Origin: Chryseobacterium sp.
Lineage (GTDB): Bacteria > Bacteroidota > Bacteroidia > Flavobacteriales > Weeksellaceae
Reading direction: 5' to 3'
DNA length: 64,000 nt
Assembly: GCA_027492795.1 (NCBI GenBank)
Contig: JAPUEB010000044.1
Coordinates: 79,924-143,923 of the forward strand
Under the pieces are notes generated by a model. That model did no database searches. It had not been told where the DNA came from and saw only the letters and a list, made by a program, of their open reading frames with translations. A program made the position numbers and the translations under genes. This document shows, in pieces, positions 18,001 to 27,362 of this stretch (the stretch's first letter is position 1; each line of letters starts with the position of its first letter).

Positions 18001-18510
18001 TTAAAATCCTATTCCTGACTTCTTTGGGTTCAGCTTCCTTTTAAAATCAATCATTTGAAGCGCCGTAACTGCCGCTTCAACGCCTTTATTTCCTAAATTT
18101 CCGCCGCTTCTTGCAATCGATTGTTCTTTGGTATCATCTGTGAGAACACAAAAAATAGTTGGAACGTCGGTAAGGATATTGCAGTCTTTTATTCCTTGTG
18201 CAACAGCAGAACACACATAATCGAAATGTGGAGTTTCGCCGCGAATAACGCAACCAATGGCAATTACCGCATCGAATTTTCTTTCTTTGCAAAGCTGCAT
18301 TGAGGCATAATTCAGCTCAAAAGCTCCAGGAACTTTGACGATTTTGATATTTTCTACGTTCACGCCTTCTTTTTGAAGAATTTCTACGCAGGCATCACGA
18401 AGGTTGTGTGTTACAAAATTATTCCACTCCGAAAAAACAATGCCGATGTTGAAATCACCGGCATTATTGATATTGAGTGGCGTGTAATCTGAAAGATTTA
18501 CCGTAGCCAT
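18001..18510 (-). CDS. ribH: 6,7-dimethyl-8-ribityllumazine synthase
   Basis: Riboflavin pathway enzyme that condenses the ribityl-aminouracil with dihydroxybutanone phosphate. It is 169 residues, normal length. Visible motifs are FSEWNNFVT near residue 27, VPGAFEL, GCVIRGETPHFDYVC with the catalytic His, and the late SGGNLGNKG. It begins 11 bp after the TPR gene on the same strand and probably shares its promoter at 19255-19285. Confidence 0.96.
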   Translation of the reverse strand: MATVNLSDYTPLNINNAGDFNIGIVFSEWNNFVTHNLRDACVEILQKEGVNVENIKIVKVPGAFELNYASMQLCKERKFDAVIAIGCVIRGETPHFDYVCSAVAQGIKDCNILTDVPTIFCVLTDDTKEQSIARSGGNLGNKGVEAAVTALQMIDFKRKLNPKKSGIGF

Positions 18511-18521
18511 AATTGTATTTT

Positions 18522-19232
18522 TTAGAAATATTTTACCATTTCGATGTACGCATCGGACATACCGTTGTCATAATCCTTATATTTTTCGTCGATAGAGGAA
18601 AAGTATTTTTTTGCTTCTGCCTTTTTGTTCATAGCCAAAGCCAACATTCCTGCTTTTTTGGTGAAGTAATAAGCGGTGTAAGGATCATCTGAAGCCGAAA
18701 CTGCCTTTTCTATCAATGAAAACGCTTCATCATTTTTATTAAGATTGGATTTTGAATCCGCCATTGCACCGTATTTCAATGCCATCAAAACTTTATTATC
18801 AGAAGAAAATTTATCCAATAAATCATACGCTTCCTGATATTTTCCTTCTTTGAATTTTAAAAGTCCAGCGTTGTAGGCAGAGATTTTTCCTACTGCAGTG
18901 TTGGGATAATCTTTCGCAGTTCCCAAAAATCCGGGATTAGCTGCAGATTTTCCGCCTAAAGCTTCTGCATCTTTCTTTTCTGAAAGCTTTTTCTGCGCAG
19001 CAAGGTAGCCTTTCATCGCTTCTTCGTTTTTCGGAGCAACAATAAATTGCTGATATGCGAAATATCCTAAAACTCCCACAATTAAAACTCCGAAGATAAT
19101 ACCCAAAAGTTTAGCATTTTTTTCAAGAAAGCGCTCCGTTTTTAATGCGTCTTTATCAAGATCTTTAAAAAACTCTACAGTTTCCTTACCTTCCTGCTCA
19201 TGTTTGCTGGGATGATTTTTATGTTTTGCCAT
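18522..19232 (-). CDS. Tetratricopeptide-repeat protein with one membrane anchor (YfgM-like)
   Basis: 236 residues: charged N-terminus, one transmembrane helix (about 42-64), then a helical repeat region with TPR character (NAGLLKFKEGKYQEAYDLLDKF and similar). The topology suggests that the repeats face the periplasm, like YfgM of E. coli, which works with SecYEG-linked chaperones; that parallel is an inference from layout. It probably shares a transcript with ribH. Confidence 0.85.
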   Translation of the reverse strand: MAKHKNHPSKHEQEGKETVEFFKDLDKDALKTERFLEKNAKLLGIIFGVLIVGVLGYFAYQQFIVAPKNEEAMKGYLAAQKKLSEKKDAEALGGKSAANPGFLGTAKDYPNTAVGKISAYNAGLLKFKEGKYQEAYDLLDKFSSDNKVLMALKYGAMADSKSNLNKNDEAFSLIEKAVSASDDPYTAYYFTKKAGMLALAMNKKAEAKKYFSSIDEKYKDYDNGMSDAYIEMVKYF

Positions 19233-19254
19233 AATTGTTCTAAAAATTGAAGTG

Positions 19255-19285
19255 CAAATTTAATTGTTTTTGAGGGATTTACAAA
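19255..19285 (-). promoter_or_regulatory. Promoter of the TPR protein-ribH operon
   Basis: On the minus strand TTTG (19282-19285), a 19-bp spacer and TAAATTTG (19255-19262), a textbook Bacteroidetes promoter. Confidence 0.75.
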
Positions 19286-19303
19286 ATTAAAATGAAATTG
19301 GGT

Positions 19304-20320
19304 TTAATCGTATATAAAATTCTTTAGATTTTCTATTTGTTCGGGCTTTCCCAAAATGATAAGGCAGCATTTTTTCTGCATTATTGTGCTTTCATCCGGA
19401 TTGATGGAATAGGAGCCGTCTTCATTTTTATAGCCAATGATTTTGCAGCCGGTTTGTGGAAAAATCTTCAAATCCTCAATCTTTTTATCTATAAATTTTG
19501 GATTTAAAGAATCTGTGTGTACTTCGAGCAGGTTGATGTTTTTGGTTCCTTCTAAAACGATACTGTCTAAAAACTCCGCCAAATCTGGCGTTACCAAAAG
19601 CGAAGCCATGTGTTCGCCACCAATTTTATCGGGCATAATTACGTTTTCTGCACCTGCCGATTTTAATTTTCCCACCGTATTGCTGTTGGAAGCTCGGCTT
19701 ACAATTTTTATTTTTTTATTGAGCTGTTTTGCTGAAATTACGATGAATAAATTATCGGCATCTGAAGGCAAACAAGCAATTAATCCTGATGCTTTCATTA
19801 CTCCGGCTCTCATCAACACTTCATCTTCTATCGCGTTTCCCTGTATAAAAATAGTTTCGTTCCCGAACTCATCGTCTCGGTTTTCGAGTCCTTTTACGTC
19901 CACCACCACAAATGGTTTTTTGTGAAGGATGAGTTTTCGCGCGGCTTGTCTTCCGTTTCTGCCGAAACCGCAGATAATGATATGATTATCTAGATTCTTC
20001 ATTTTGCTGTTTGTTTTTCTATTTTTATATTCTGCAAAAAAATTCCCGCTAAAAAACTCCAGAGCAAGTGCCGTTAAACCATACAGAACAGCTCCAACCC
20101 CAAAAAGCATTAAAAAAATGGTGATGATTTTTCCCTCGTCCGAAAAATTTTGCGGCACCTCGAAACCCACCGTTGTAAGCGTCATCATGCTGTACCAAAG
20201 GGCATCGAGAAAATTGAGGCCTTCACTCCACATTAAACCGATTGTTCCAAAAGCGGCAAAACAAAAAATGCCGAGTGCCAGAATGAAAATTCTTTTGAAA
20301 AGTGGGCTTAAAGACTTCAT
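19304..20320 (-). CDS. Potassium channel with RCK/TrkA regulatory domain
   Basis: 338 residues. Two membrane helices flank a pore loop with the filter-like TLTTVGFEVP (about 47-56). Next is a TrkA-N domain with IIICGFGRNGRQAA (about 112-125) and VVVDVKG, then a TrkA-C-like end. The arrangement is that of two-helix K+ channels gated by nucleotides or ions on the RCK ring. A single gene with no partner nearby. Confidence 0.92.
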   Translation of the reverse strand: MKSLSPLFKRIFILALGIFCFAAFGTIGLMWSEGLNFLDALWYSMMTLTTVGFEVPQNFSDEGKIITIFLMLFGVGAVLYGLTALALEFFSGNFFAEYKNRKTNSKMKNLDNHIIICGFGRNGRQAARKLILHKKPFVVVDVKGLENRDDEFGNETIFIQGNAIEDEVLMRAGVMKASGLIACLPSDADNLFIVISAKQLNKKIKIVSRASNSNTVGKLKSAGAENVIMPDKIGGEHMASLLVTPDLAEFLDSIVLEGTKNINLLEVHTDSLNPKFIDKKIEDLKIFPQTGCKIIGYKNEDGSYSINPDESTIMQKKCCLIILGKPEQIENLKNFIYD

Positions 20321-20758
20321 GGAGATTTTTTCAATATAAATTTACTGAAAATCTTTGGAAAAGAAGAAAACTTTCTATTTTGAGAAAAAGTTTTTTATTA
20401 TCATGTTCCTCCAGCGACAAGTCGCAAGAGTTTAACAATTGTGTCGTGCTCCGCGCGAAGTAAAGCGCTTTCTTCCATGATAGTATAAAGATGAATTCTA
20501 TTTGCAGAAATAATGCGAAAACTAGCTTAATAATTCAATATCGCTAAGTTCGCAAAGGAATTTTTAATAATAAACTTGAAATTCGTTCGCAAAGGCGCAT
20601 AGCTTAGCAAGTGATTTTAATAATAAATGCCACGAAATAGAAGATTCTACGAATGTAAATGCACCAATAAATTTATTCGTGCATTCGTGGCTAACAAAAA
20701 ATTTTGTTTAAATCGTACTATATTTATGTTTTTGATATGACTTGAAATTCTCGAAAAA
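20321..20758. other. Repeat-rich intergenic region
   Basis: 438 bp with no credible gene. It holds two copies of TTCGCAAAGG (20549-20558 and 20586-20595), bounded by CGCTAAG and its complement CTTAGC(A/G), then the CGTGCATTCGTGGC repeat at 20675-20691. Confidence 0.6.
20628..20691. repeat. Inverted CACGAATGCACGAAT-type repeat, copy 2 (decayed left arm)
   Basis: The right arm ATTCGTGCATTCGTGGC (20675-20691) is identical to copy 1. The left arm begins TGCCACGAA at 20628 but is interrupted. Confidence 0.65.
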
Positions 20759-21295
20759 TCAATACTCCAAAATCTTATAAATTTCGGCGTTGAATTTTTT
20801 TAGTTTTTCTTCGCCTTTTAGGTCTTTCAAACCAATTAGAAAACTGAATTGGGAAGCAATTCCGCCTTGCTTTTCTACCAATTTTGCGGCTGCTTCTGTA
20901 GTTCCACCTGTTGCCAATAAATCATCGTGAATGAGGACTCTTTGTCCGGCTTTCAATTGTCCTTCGCGCATTTCTATTTCGGCGGTTCCGTATTCCAAAG
21001 CGTATTTTTCTGCTACGAAAGGTGGTGGAAGTTTTCCTTTTTTTCTGATTAAAATAAACGGAACTTCCAAGGCTACAGCTATGGCGATTCCGAAAAGATA
21101 ACCACGACTTTCTATACCGCAAACTGCATCTACTTTACCACGGCTAAAATTCGCCAAATCTGCAATCACATCTTCGTAAAGTTTTGGATTTAAAAAAATG
21201 GGCGTAATATCTTTGAATTGAATTCCTTCGATCGGGAAATCGGGAATGTTTTCGATGGTGCTTTCTAATTGTTGTACTAATTCCTTCGATGCCAT
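20759..21295 (-). CDS. apt: Adenine phosphoribosyltransferase
   Basis: Salvages adenine to AMP with PRPP. The 178 residues have normal length, with GIESRGYLFG, RKKGKLPP and the PRPP-binding VLIHDDLLATGGTTEAA (about 120-136). It starts 2 bp after the stop of the lipoprotein gene upstream, so the two are surely co-transcribed although not related in function. Confidence 0.96.
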   Translation of the reverse strand: MASKELVQQLESTIENIPDFPIEGIQFKDITPIFLNPKLYEDVIADLANFSRGKVDAVCGIESRGYLFGIAIAVALEVPFILIRKKGKLPPPFVAEKYALEYGTAEIEMREGQLKAGQRVLIHDDLLATGGTTEAAAKLVEKQGGIASQFSFLIGLKDLKGEEKLKKFNAEIYKILEY

Positions 21296-21297
21296 TT

Positions 21298-22464
21298 TTA
21301 ATTTATTTTATAACTTGAGATTTTCCAGGCTCCATTTACATTTTTTAGTCCGAATGTAACTTTCAAAGCAGAAGTATTTCCGTTTTTATCCGTAACGTCG
21401 TAAGTTGCATTCACACTTGCGGATGTTGGATTGGTGGAAGATGTGGAAATATTTTTTACATTAAGGTTTTTCACACTACCAAAACCGGAAGTTGGATTGG
21501 AAAACGTTTCATAGGAACCCCAACTTGGATTTTCGGAAACGTCATAAGCTCCTTTTAAGTTTTGCGAACTGATATTATTGAGGAATTTTTGTACTGTATT
21601 TTTGGGATCTCCTCCTGTAGCTGGAACTTCTGCACCTGTTGCAGGATTATTTGTTGGATTTTCTGTAACGGTTGGGTCTGTTGCAGGAGTTGTAGATGGA
21701 GCTTGAACCGGAGTATTAATCTGCGGTTGCAAAAGCGCTTTTGGGTTCACTGGAACGCCAATTTTTGACATTTTCAGCGTTTTTTCTTTCGTTTTTACCG
21801 AAACTGTGATGTCAATTTTATTATCAATTAATTTTTCCGACGGCAATGAAGCGTATCGTATTGTAAAGCCACGAAAATTATTATCCTGCATTAAGTTTTT
21901 TGAATTTGAAAGTACGATGCCGTTGCTGGAAACCTCCATATTTGTCTCGAGCATTGCTCCTTCAAAACTGATGGGATTTCCTGAAGCATCCGTAAGTCGC
22001 GGAACAACCTGTAGCGCTTTTGGCCCTAAAATGCTGTCATTGGAAACCGGCTTGGTAATTATTGATAGTCCATTTGCTTCTATGTCGTTTGGATCGCGTT
22101 CTTTGGCTTCCATATCGCCAAAAATATTCATTTCACCCAAAGAAGGTGGACCTGTACTGGACCAAGAAATTCCGCTTTTTTGTGCTACATGATCTGCCAT
22201 TGCAAAAATTTCTGGAACTTTTTTACCTGCAATTAGTTTGGAAAGAGCAGTGAGTTCGTTGGTATCTCCTTCCGCGTCTACGCCAAAAGTTTTCAGGACA
22301 TAAAGTGCTTCGCTGAATTTTATCTGCTGAATTGTAGTTAATCCCGAAGCCATATCGTTGATACTGTTCTGAAAAGCTTTCAAGCTTGTGGCATCCACAC
22401 TGTCTTTTTTGCAACCTGTAAAAACAAAGATTGCAAGGACGATAAAAAGGGCAAATTTTTTCAT
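21298..22464 (-). CDS. Two-domain lipoprotein, function unknown
   Basis: 388 residues. The lipoprotein signal MKKFALFIVLAIFVFTGC has its lipobox Cys at 18. The N-terminal domain (about 25-250) has a helical start like other Bacteroidetes surface lipoproteins. A Pro/Thr-rich linker (about 250-290) leads to a C-terminal domain of about 100 residues (VQKFLNNISSQNLKGAYDV through WKISSYKIN) that looks like a small NTF2/DUF4878-like fold. I do not recognise the first domain. The gene lies between a secreted protein gene and apt. Confidence 0.75.
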   Translation of the reverse strand: MKKFALFIVLAIFVFTGCKKDSVDATSLKAFQNSINDMASGLTTIQQIKFSEALYVLKTFGVDAEGDTNELTALSKLIAGKKVPEIFAMADHVAQKSGISWSSTGPPSLGEMNIFGDMEAKERDPNDIEANGLSIITKPVSNDSILGPKALQVVPRLTDASGNPISFEGAMLETNMEVSSNGIVLSNSKNLMQDNNFRGFTIRYASLPSEKLIDNKIDITVSVKTKEKTLKMSKIGVPVNPKALLQPQINTPVQAPSTTPATDPTVTENPTNNPATGAEVPATGGDPKNTVQKFLNNISSQNLKGAYDVSENPSWGSYETFSNPTSGFGSVKNLNVKNISTSSTNPTSASVNATYDVTDKNGNTSALKVTFGLKNVNGAWKISSYKIN

Positions 22465-22518
22465 AATGCGAAGTGATTTAGAACAAATTTACTAAAAATA
22501 CCATCACCTTTCTATTAT

Positions 22519-23538
22519 TTATTTCTTTACAGAATTGGGCTGCTCTTTCAGTGAATCTTTGAAAAAATCTGCAAAAACGGGCTGCATATTTGGGAAACCT
22601 TTGGCTTTCCAGAAATCGAAATGATAGAAGCTTTTTGAAGGATCAAGCTTTATTCTCGGTAATCTGTCTTCATTCGCAAAAGAGATTTCTGTTGGGAAAA
22701 AGTTGGCGTATTTTATAAACTGGCTGTATTGCGGTTCAGATTTATGTTTCACTTTGAAATGTACATCCTCGTTAAACTCGGTAAAATCTCTTAAATGAAT
22801 CGAACCTTTATTAAAATGAATGAGATTGAGGTACACAAAATCGTAAAAAGAATACCCGAAAAGATTAAGAGGTTTATCCTGTAAAACGGCAGCATTGTAC
22901 TGCATTTTGCTTGTGGTAGCGTCTTCTAACTCTTTGTATTTCTTATTTTGTGATTTGTATTCGTTCATCAAACCTGCATTTCTTAAATCCGGAAGTTGCA
23001 GGAAACTATCGTAAACCATCGATGCTACTTTTTTTCGGTCTTGACTTTCCGTTGTTTTTGTAAAAGCGCGGTATTGCTCTATTTTCATGCTTCGCAGTTT
23101 TTTGGAATCATTATCGAAAACATAGGTTGCGATTCCATCTGCATATACATTCAGTTGCTTATTGACGGTTAAATACACATTAAAATTCCCACGAACCAGA
23201 ACGTATTTAGCTTTATTGTTGCTTTTTACGATTACGGTTTCAATTTCGTTAACTCGGTCATTCAATTTTATGATTTCGGAGTTTAGGTCATCCTTTTTTA
23301 GATTTCCAATATTGTAGCCATCATAAATGAGAGTATATTGCTCCTGAATTGGCATCAATTCTGACTTTTGAATTTTCCCTTCGATATCCGAACTCGTCAA
23401 AATATCTCCTGAACTGTTGAAAACCATCACTTTTGAAAGCGGATCGCCGGTTTTGGAAGATAGGAATTGGATTGTTTGGGCAAAAGTGAATACTCCAACT
23501 AAAAAACAGAGAATAGTAGCAAAGAGTTTTGTTTTCAT
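22519..23538 (-). CDS. Secreted protein with CarboxypepD_reg-like N-terminus, function unknown
   Basis: 339 residues with a Sec signal peptide (MKTKLFATILCFLVGVFTFA). Residues 22-90 (IQFLSSKTGDPLSKVMVFNSSG and following) resemble the carboxypeptidase-regulatory-like beta domain often found on Bacteroidetes outer-membrane proteins. The rest has no motif I can name. It lies downstream of the HlyD gene on the same strand, with a weak terminator-like hairpin between them at 23581-23612, so membership of the export operon is doubtful. Confidence 0.7.
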   Translation of the reverse strand: MKTKLFATILCFLVGVFTFAQTIQFLSSKTGDPLSKVMVFNSSGDILTSSDIEGKIQKSELMPIQEQYTLIYDGYNIGNLKKDDLNSEIIKLNDRVNEIETVIVKSNNKAKYVLVRGNFNVYLTVNKQLNVYADGIATYVFDNDSKKLRSMKIEQYRAFTKTTESQDRKKVASMVYDSFLQLPDLRNAGLMNEYKSQNKKYKELEDATTSKMQYNAAVLQDKPLNLFGYSFYDFVYLNLIHFNKGSIHLRDFTEFNEDVHFKVKHKSEPQYSQFIKYANFFPTEISFANEDRLPRIKLDPSKSFYHFDFWKAKGFPNMQPVFADFFKDSLKEQPNSVKK

Positions 23539-23580
23539 GAAAAGAATTTTATTAATCAGTCTGTAGATTCTGGGTATTGT

Positions 23581-23612
23581 TACAAAAAAAAACAGCTGAA
23601 ATCGACCGGTTT
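23581..23612 (-). terminator. Probable terminator after the HlyD gene
   Basis: Imperfect hairpin read on the minus strand (AAAC/GTTT outer stem) followed by nine T. Its loop resembles the actF terminator at 31563-31594. Confidence 0.5.
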
Positions 23613-23623
23613 TTTAATCTAAA

Positions 23624-24925
23624 CTACTGATATCCCAATAATTTTCTGAATTGATAAAAAAATCTTTCAATGAGTCGTAAATCTTCCGTCACGATTTCCG
23701 CATTTCCTTTCAGTTCTTTATCAAATGGGAGGTTTTTATTGTAGGAGGTTTTTAAGCCTTTCGGTAAAACAATGTCCACATAATAATTGCCTTTGTCGTC
23801 AGGAGTTAGTGCTACATTTTGCACTTTGCCTTCCACGATTCCAAACTCCTGAAAACGATAATTGTCTAGTTTTATAAGCACTTTTTGCCCAGTTTTCACT
23901 TTTCCAGAATTGGTGGAAGGTATACTCATTCTTCCTACGATAGCTTCCTTATTTGAAGGCAAGATAGAAAGCATAACATCTCCCGCTTTCACAAATTGAT
24001 TTTCTCCCCAAAATCTTTGAAAACTTGCAATACCTGTTGTAGAAGAAGTGAGCAAAAAGTTTTGCTCCCATTGCCTTAAAGATTTTCTTAATTGCTCGAA
24101 GAGTTGCAATGTTTGGGATGAAAAATTGATTTTATCTTTTTGCGTATTAATTGCTACGCCGCTTTTTGTTTTATTCAAATTACCAATTCCTTCCTCCATT
24201 TGCGATAGGGAAATATTGATGTTTTTTAAGTTTTGTTCTGCTTGAATGTGTTTTATCCTTTCATTTTCCAATTCAAGTTTGGAAATAACTCCCTGATTGT
24301 ATAAAGTTTGTGTTCGGTTATAATTTTCTCTTGACAATTCAAACTTTGCGCGCTCCAGTTGAAGTTGTTGTTTTGTGGTGGCAATTCTGCTCCTTGTTTC
24401 AGAGATACTCTGTTCTGCTGCAACGTTTTCTGGAGCGTAAGGTTGTAAACGGGTAAAAAGTTTTTCATCTTGAAATGCTTTTGCAAAACCGTTATAGTCG
24501 TCTTGAAGCTCACCCAACTTCAATTTTGAAGTTTCATGTATGGGAAAACTGAAAATTTGATTTGGAGCAATAGAATCTACAATCTTCTTAAGTTTCAAAA
24601 CATCTTTATAATCAGCGGAAGACTGCAAAACCATTAAAAGCTCACCATTTTTCACTAATTGATGGTCTTTAATAAAAATTTTCTCAATTTTAGAATTCGT
24701 TCTTGCCTCCAGTTTTTCGGGCGGATTTTGAGAAGTTACGATGATTTCTGCCGGGACAAATTCGGGATATTTGATGAAGTAGCTCATTAGTAGAACCATC
24801 AATAAAGTTACGAAAATAATGGAATTTCCCCAACGAATCATCCAATGTGGAGGACGTGTGAGAATATCCTGAACGCCTTCGCTGCGAAGTTCTATATTGT
24901 CTAATATGTCGTTTTTAGTTTCCAA
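23624..24925 (-). CDS. HlyD-family membrane fusion protein of the peptide exporter
   Basis: 433 residues. It has a cytoplasmic N-terminus, one membrane helix (about 35-52), a lipoyl-like half (KLEARTNSKIEKIFIKDHQLVKNGELLMVL), a long coiled-coil hairpin (about 165-280) and a beta-barrel end with GRMSIPSTNSGKVKTGQKVLIKL. These proteins join an inner-membrane peptidase-ABC transporter to an outer-membrane channel. Its start overlaps the ABC transporter stop by 11 bp. No TolC-like gene is in the window. Confidence 0.93.
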   Translation of the reverse strand: METKNDILDNIELRSEGVQDILTRPPHWMIRWGNSIIFVTLLMVLLMSYFIKYPEFVPAEIIVTSQNPPEKLEARTNSKIEKIFIKDHQLVKNGELLMVLQSSADYKDVLKLKKIVDSIAPNQIFSFPIHETSKLKLGELQDDYNGFAKAFQDEKLFTRLQPYAPENVAAEQSISETRSRIATTKQQLQLERAKFELSRENYNRTQTLYNQGVISKLELENERIKHIQAEQNLKNINISLSQMEEGIGNLNKTKSGVAINTQKDKINFSSQTLQLFEQLRKSLRQWEQNFLLTSSTTGIASFQRFWGENQFVKAGDVMLSILPSNKEAIVGRMSIPSTNSGKVKTGQKVLIKLDNYRFQEFGIVEGKVQNVALTPDDKGNYYVDIVLPKGLKTSYNKNLPFDKELKGNAEIVTEDLRLIERFFYQFRKLLGYQ

Positions 24926-27314
24926 GTTCGAGCTGATTTTTTACCAAGCGGTAGTATTCGCCTTTCAATGCTACCAATTCCTGATGGTTTCCTTCTTCCA
25001 CCACTTTTCCCTTATCCAAGACAATGATTTTATCTGCATGTTTTACGGTGGAAAGACGATGGGCGATGACGATAGCTGTTTTTCCTTTGAAGAAATTCTC
25101 CAGATTTTCCATAATCACTTTTTCGTTGTTGGCATCCAAAGAGCTAGTTGCCTCGTCAAAGAAAATGTATTCCGGAGATTTATAGACGGCTCTTGCAATA
25201 AAGAGCCTTTGCTTTTGTCCGCCACTTATCCCTATTCCTTCGTTCCCTATTTTTGTGTTATAGCTTAAAGGAAGTTCTTCTATGAAATTTTTAATGTTGG
25301 CAATTTCTACAGCTTGCCGAAGTTTTTTCTTGTCTATATAGTCTTCACCTACCGCAATATTTTCTGCAATAGTGTCATTAAAAATATATCCTTCCTGCAT
25401 TACAACGCCGCAATGCTCCCTCCAAAATCTTGGTGAAATATTTTTGAGCTTCACTCCTATAATCCTCTCCCCAACCCTTTGCCTCATTATCTTTATTCTT
25501 TTTATTGGAATCGGCGAATCTTCGATTTCCAAAGGAGAGGGAGCTGATTGCGTTCCTATTGTTCTGCTATTAATGTTGTTTTCATTATTTTTTGCAAAGC
25601 CAATTTCTCCTTTTGTAGGCTCGTAGAATTTCATCAAAAGTTTTAGAAGCGTGGTTTTACCACTTCCGCTGGCTCCTACAATCGCCGTGGTTTTTTGGTA
25701 AGAAATGGTGAGGTTTAGGTTTTCAAAAACAAACTGGTCGGAACCGATATAGCGAAATGACACATCTTTTACTTCTATATCTTTTTGCGGGATTTCAGAA
25801 ACATATTGCTCGTCTGTATTTTCTTCGTCTTCTTTGTCATGAATTTCTCCTAATCGTTCCAAAGAAATATTGGCATCTTGAAACTGCTTCACAAAATCAA
25901 TCAGTTGCAAAAGTGGACTGTTTAACTGTCCAATAATGTACTGCACGGAAAGCATCATCCCCAAAGTTAAATTTCCACTCAAAACCAATTTTGCCGAAAG
26001 AAAACTCACCAAAATATCTTTCATTTGGTTGATGAAGTTTCCACCTACGGATTGCCATTGCTCTAAAGAAAGCGACTGTATGCGGATTTTGAAAAGCTTT
26101 ACCTGTAGAAATTCCCAATCCCAACGTTTTTGTTTTTCAGCGTTGTGCATCTTTATTTCCTGCATTCCGTTTACCAGCTCTATCACTTTGCTTTGTTCGG
26201 CAGAAATTTGGGAAAATCTCTTATAGTCGAGTTCCTTTCTTTTTTTCAGGAAAAAGGAAATCCAACCGGCATATAATACGGCGCCAACCAAATAGACTAC
26301 AAACAAACGATAATCATAAAAAAGCAAAATCACACTGTAAATCAACAAATTCACCAGTGAAAACAAGGTGTTCAGCGAAGAATTGGTAAGGAGTTGCTCA
26401 ATACGGTGATGGTCGTTAATGCGCTGCATAATATCTCCGGTCATTCTCGTATCAAAAAAACTGATGGGAAGTTTCATCAACTTAATGAAGAAGTCCGAAA
26501 TTATGGAGATATTTATTCTTGTAGAAAGATGCAGAAGAATCCAACTTCGTATTACCTCAACGCCCATTCTGCCGAGGAAGAGCATCACTTGCGCCAGTAG
26601 AACCAGATAAATAAAATTGAGGTCTTGGTTCTGTATTCCAACATCTACAATGCTTTGGGTAAGGAAAGGAAAAATGAGCGAAAGCAGACTTCCGGCAAGA
26701 AGCCCAATTGCTAATTGCCAAACCAAAGATTTATATTTGAAAAGATATTTGGATAGAAATTTGAAACTGGCTTTGTCCTCACCCCCGCCCTCTCCAAAGG
26801 AGAGGGAGTCCGATTGGGAATAAAAAGCGGGCGTGGTTTCCAAAATTAAAGCGATGCCTTCTTCTGTGGTGGCATCTGCATTTTCCCCTATCCAGTTTTT
26901 GATGAATTCTTGTTGAGAATATTCAATCAAACCATAGGATGGATCGGAAATCCTCACCCTAAATCCCTCTCCAAAGGAGAGGGACTTCGAGCGCGCTCTG
27001 CTTTGCGTTTTTTTGTTACCTTTTATTTCATATACCACCACAAAATGCTGTTTGTTCCAGTGTACAATGCAGGGTAGCGGAACCTCTTCTACAAGGGTAT
27101 TAAAATCGATCTGAACGCCCAACGTTTTGAAGCCCATATTTTCTGCGGCGTCGCTTAAGCCGAGAAGCGAACTCCCCTCTCTTGTGGTTTCGGAGAGGTT
27201 GCGGATTTGTTGCAGGGGAATGGTTTTGCCGTAGAATTTGGAGATAATTCTAAGGCAGGTTGGTCCGCAGTCTTTGGCGTCGGGTTGTTTGTAGAAGGGG
27301 AAATGCTTTAGCAT
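24915..27314 (-). CDS. Peptidase-containing ABC transporter (C39), carrying three in-frame repeat insertions
   Basis: 799 residues. The N-terminal C39 peptidase domain has Cys16 (KDCGPTC), His90 (HFVVVYEI) and Asp124 (ISDPSYG), which cut double-glycine leaders. A six-helix ABC membrane domain follows (about 195-470), then the ATPase: GASGSGKTT (about 546-554), ISGGQKQRL (about 696), a Walker B ending FFDEATSS, and AHRLST. Relatives are about 730 residues. The excess comes from inserts at about 101-120, 166-180 and 572-617, encoded in palindromic DNA (26964-26984, 26788-26806, 25464-25560). The frame is intact throughout. It probably exports the precursor encoded at 30056-30259. Confidence 0.94.
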   Translation of the reverse strand: MLKHFPFYKQPDAKDCGPTCLRIISKFYGKTIPLQQIRNLSETTREGSSLLGLSDAAENMGFKTLGVQIDFNTLVEEVPLPCIVHWNKQHFVVVYEIKGNKKTQSRARSKSLSFGEGFRVRISDPSYGLIEYSQQEFIKNWIGENADATTEEGIALILETTPAFYSQSDSLSFGEGGGEDKASFKFLSKYLFKYKSLVWQLAIGLLAGSLLSLIFPFLTQSIVDVGIQNQDLNFIYLVLLAQVMLFLGRMGVEVIRSWILLHLSTRINISIISDFFIKLMKLPISFFDTRMTGDIMQRINDHHRIEQLLTNSSLNTLFSLVNLLIYSVILLFYDYRLFVVYLVGAVLYAGWISFFLKKRKELDYKRFSQISAEQSKVIELVNGMQEIKMHNAEKQKRWDWEFLQVKLFKIRIQSLSLEQWQSVGGNFINQMKDILVSFLSAKLVLSGNLTLGMMLSVQYIIGQLNSPLLQLIDFVKQFQDANISLERLGEIHDKEDEENTDEQYVSEIPQKDIEVKDVSFRYIGSDQFVFENLNLTISYQKTTAIVGASGSGKTTLLKLLMKFYEPTKGEIGFAKNNENNINSRTIGTQSAPSPLEIEDSPIPIKRIKIMRQRVGERIIGVKLKNISPRFWREHCGVVMQEGYIFNDTIAENIAVGEDYIDKKKLRQAVEIANIKNFIEELPLSYNTKIGNEGIGISGGQKQRLFIARAVYKSPEYIFFDEATSSLDANNEKVIMENLENFFKGKTAIVIAHRLSTVKHADKIIVLDKGKVVEEGNHQELVALKGEYYRLVKNQLELGN
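25464..25560. repeat. In-frame repeat insertion 3, in the nucleotide-binding domain
   Basis: Outer arms CCTCTCC (25464-25470) and GGAGAGG (25554-25560) enclose about 83 bp that includes CCCCAACCCT as in the intergenic repeats. It encodes a roughly 45-residue stretch between the post-Walker-A region and the Q-loop, where the family normally has only a short loop. Confidence 0.7.
26788..26806. repeat. In-frame palindromic insertion 2
   Basis: CCCTCTCC, AAA, GGAGAGGG: a perfect 19-bp palindrome with a 3-nt centre. On the minus strand it encodes SLSFGEGG in the linker between the peptidase and membrane domains. Confidence 0.85.
26964..26984. repeat. In-frame palindromic insertion 1, inside the C39 peptidase domain
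   Basis: Arms TCCCTCTCC and GGAGAGGGA around AAA. It encodes KSLSFGEGF between catalytic His90 and Asp124; the His-Asp spacing is 34 residues where about 17 is usual. Confidence 0.85.
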
Positions 27315-27362
27315 TCGTGAACACCTTTAAAAAATAATAAAATAAAGTGAACAAAAGACTTT

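Noticed and set aside
22519..23538. Membership in the peptide export operon
   Set aside because: A probable terminator separates it from the HlyD gene and its domain gives no link to peptide export.
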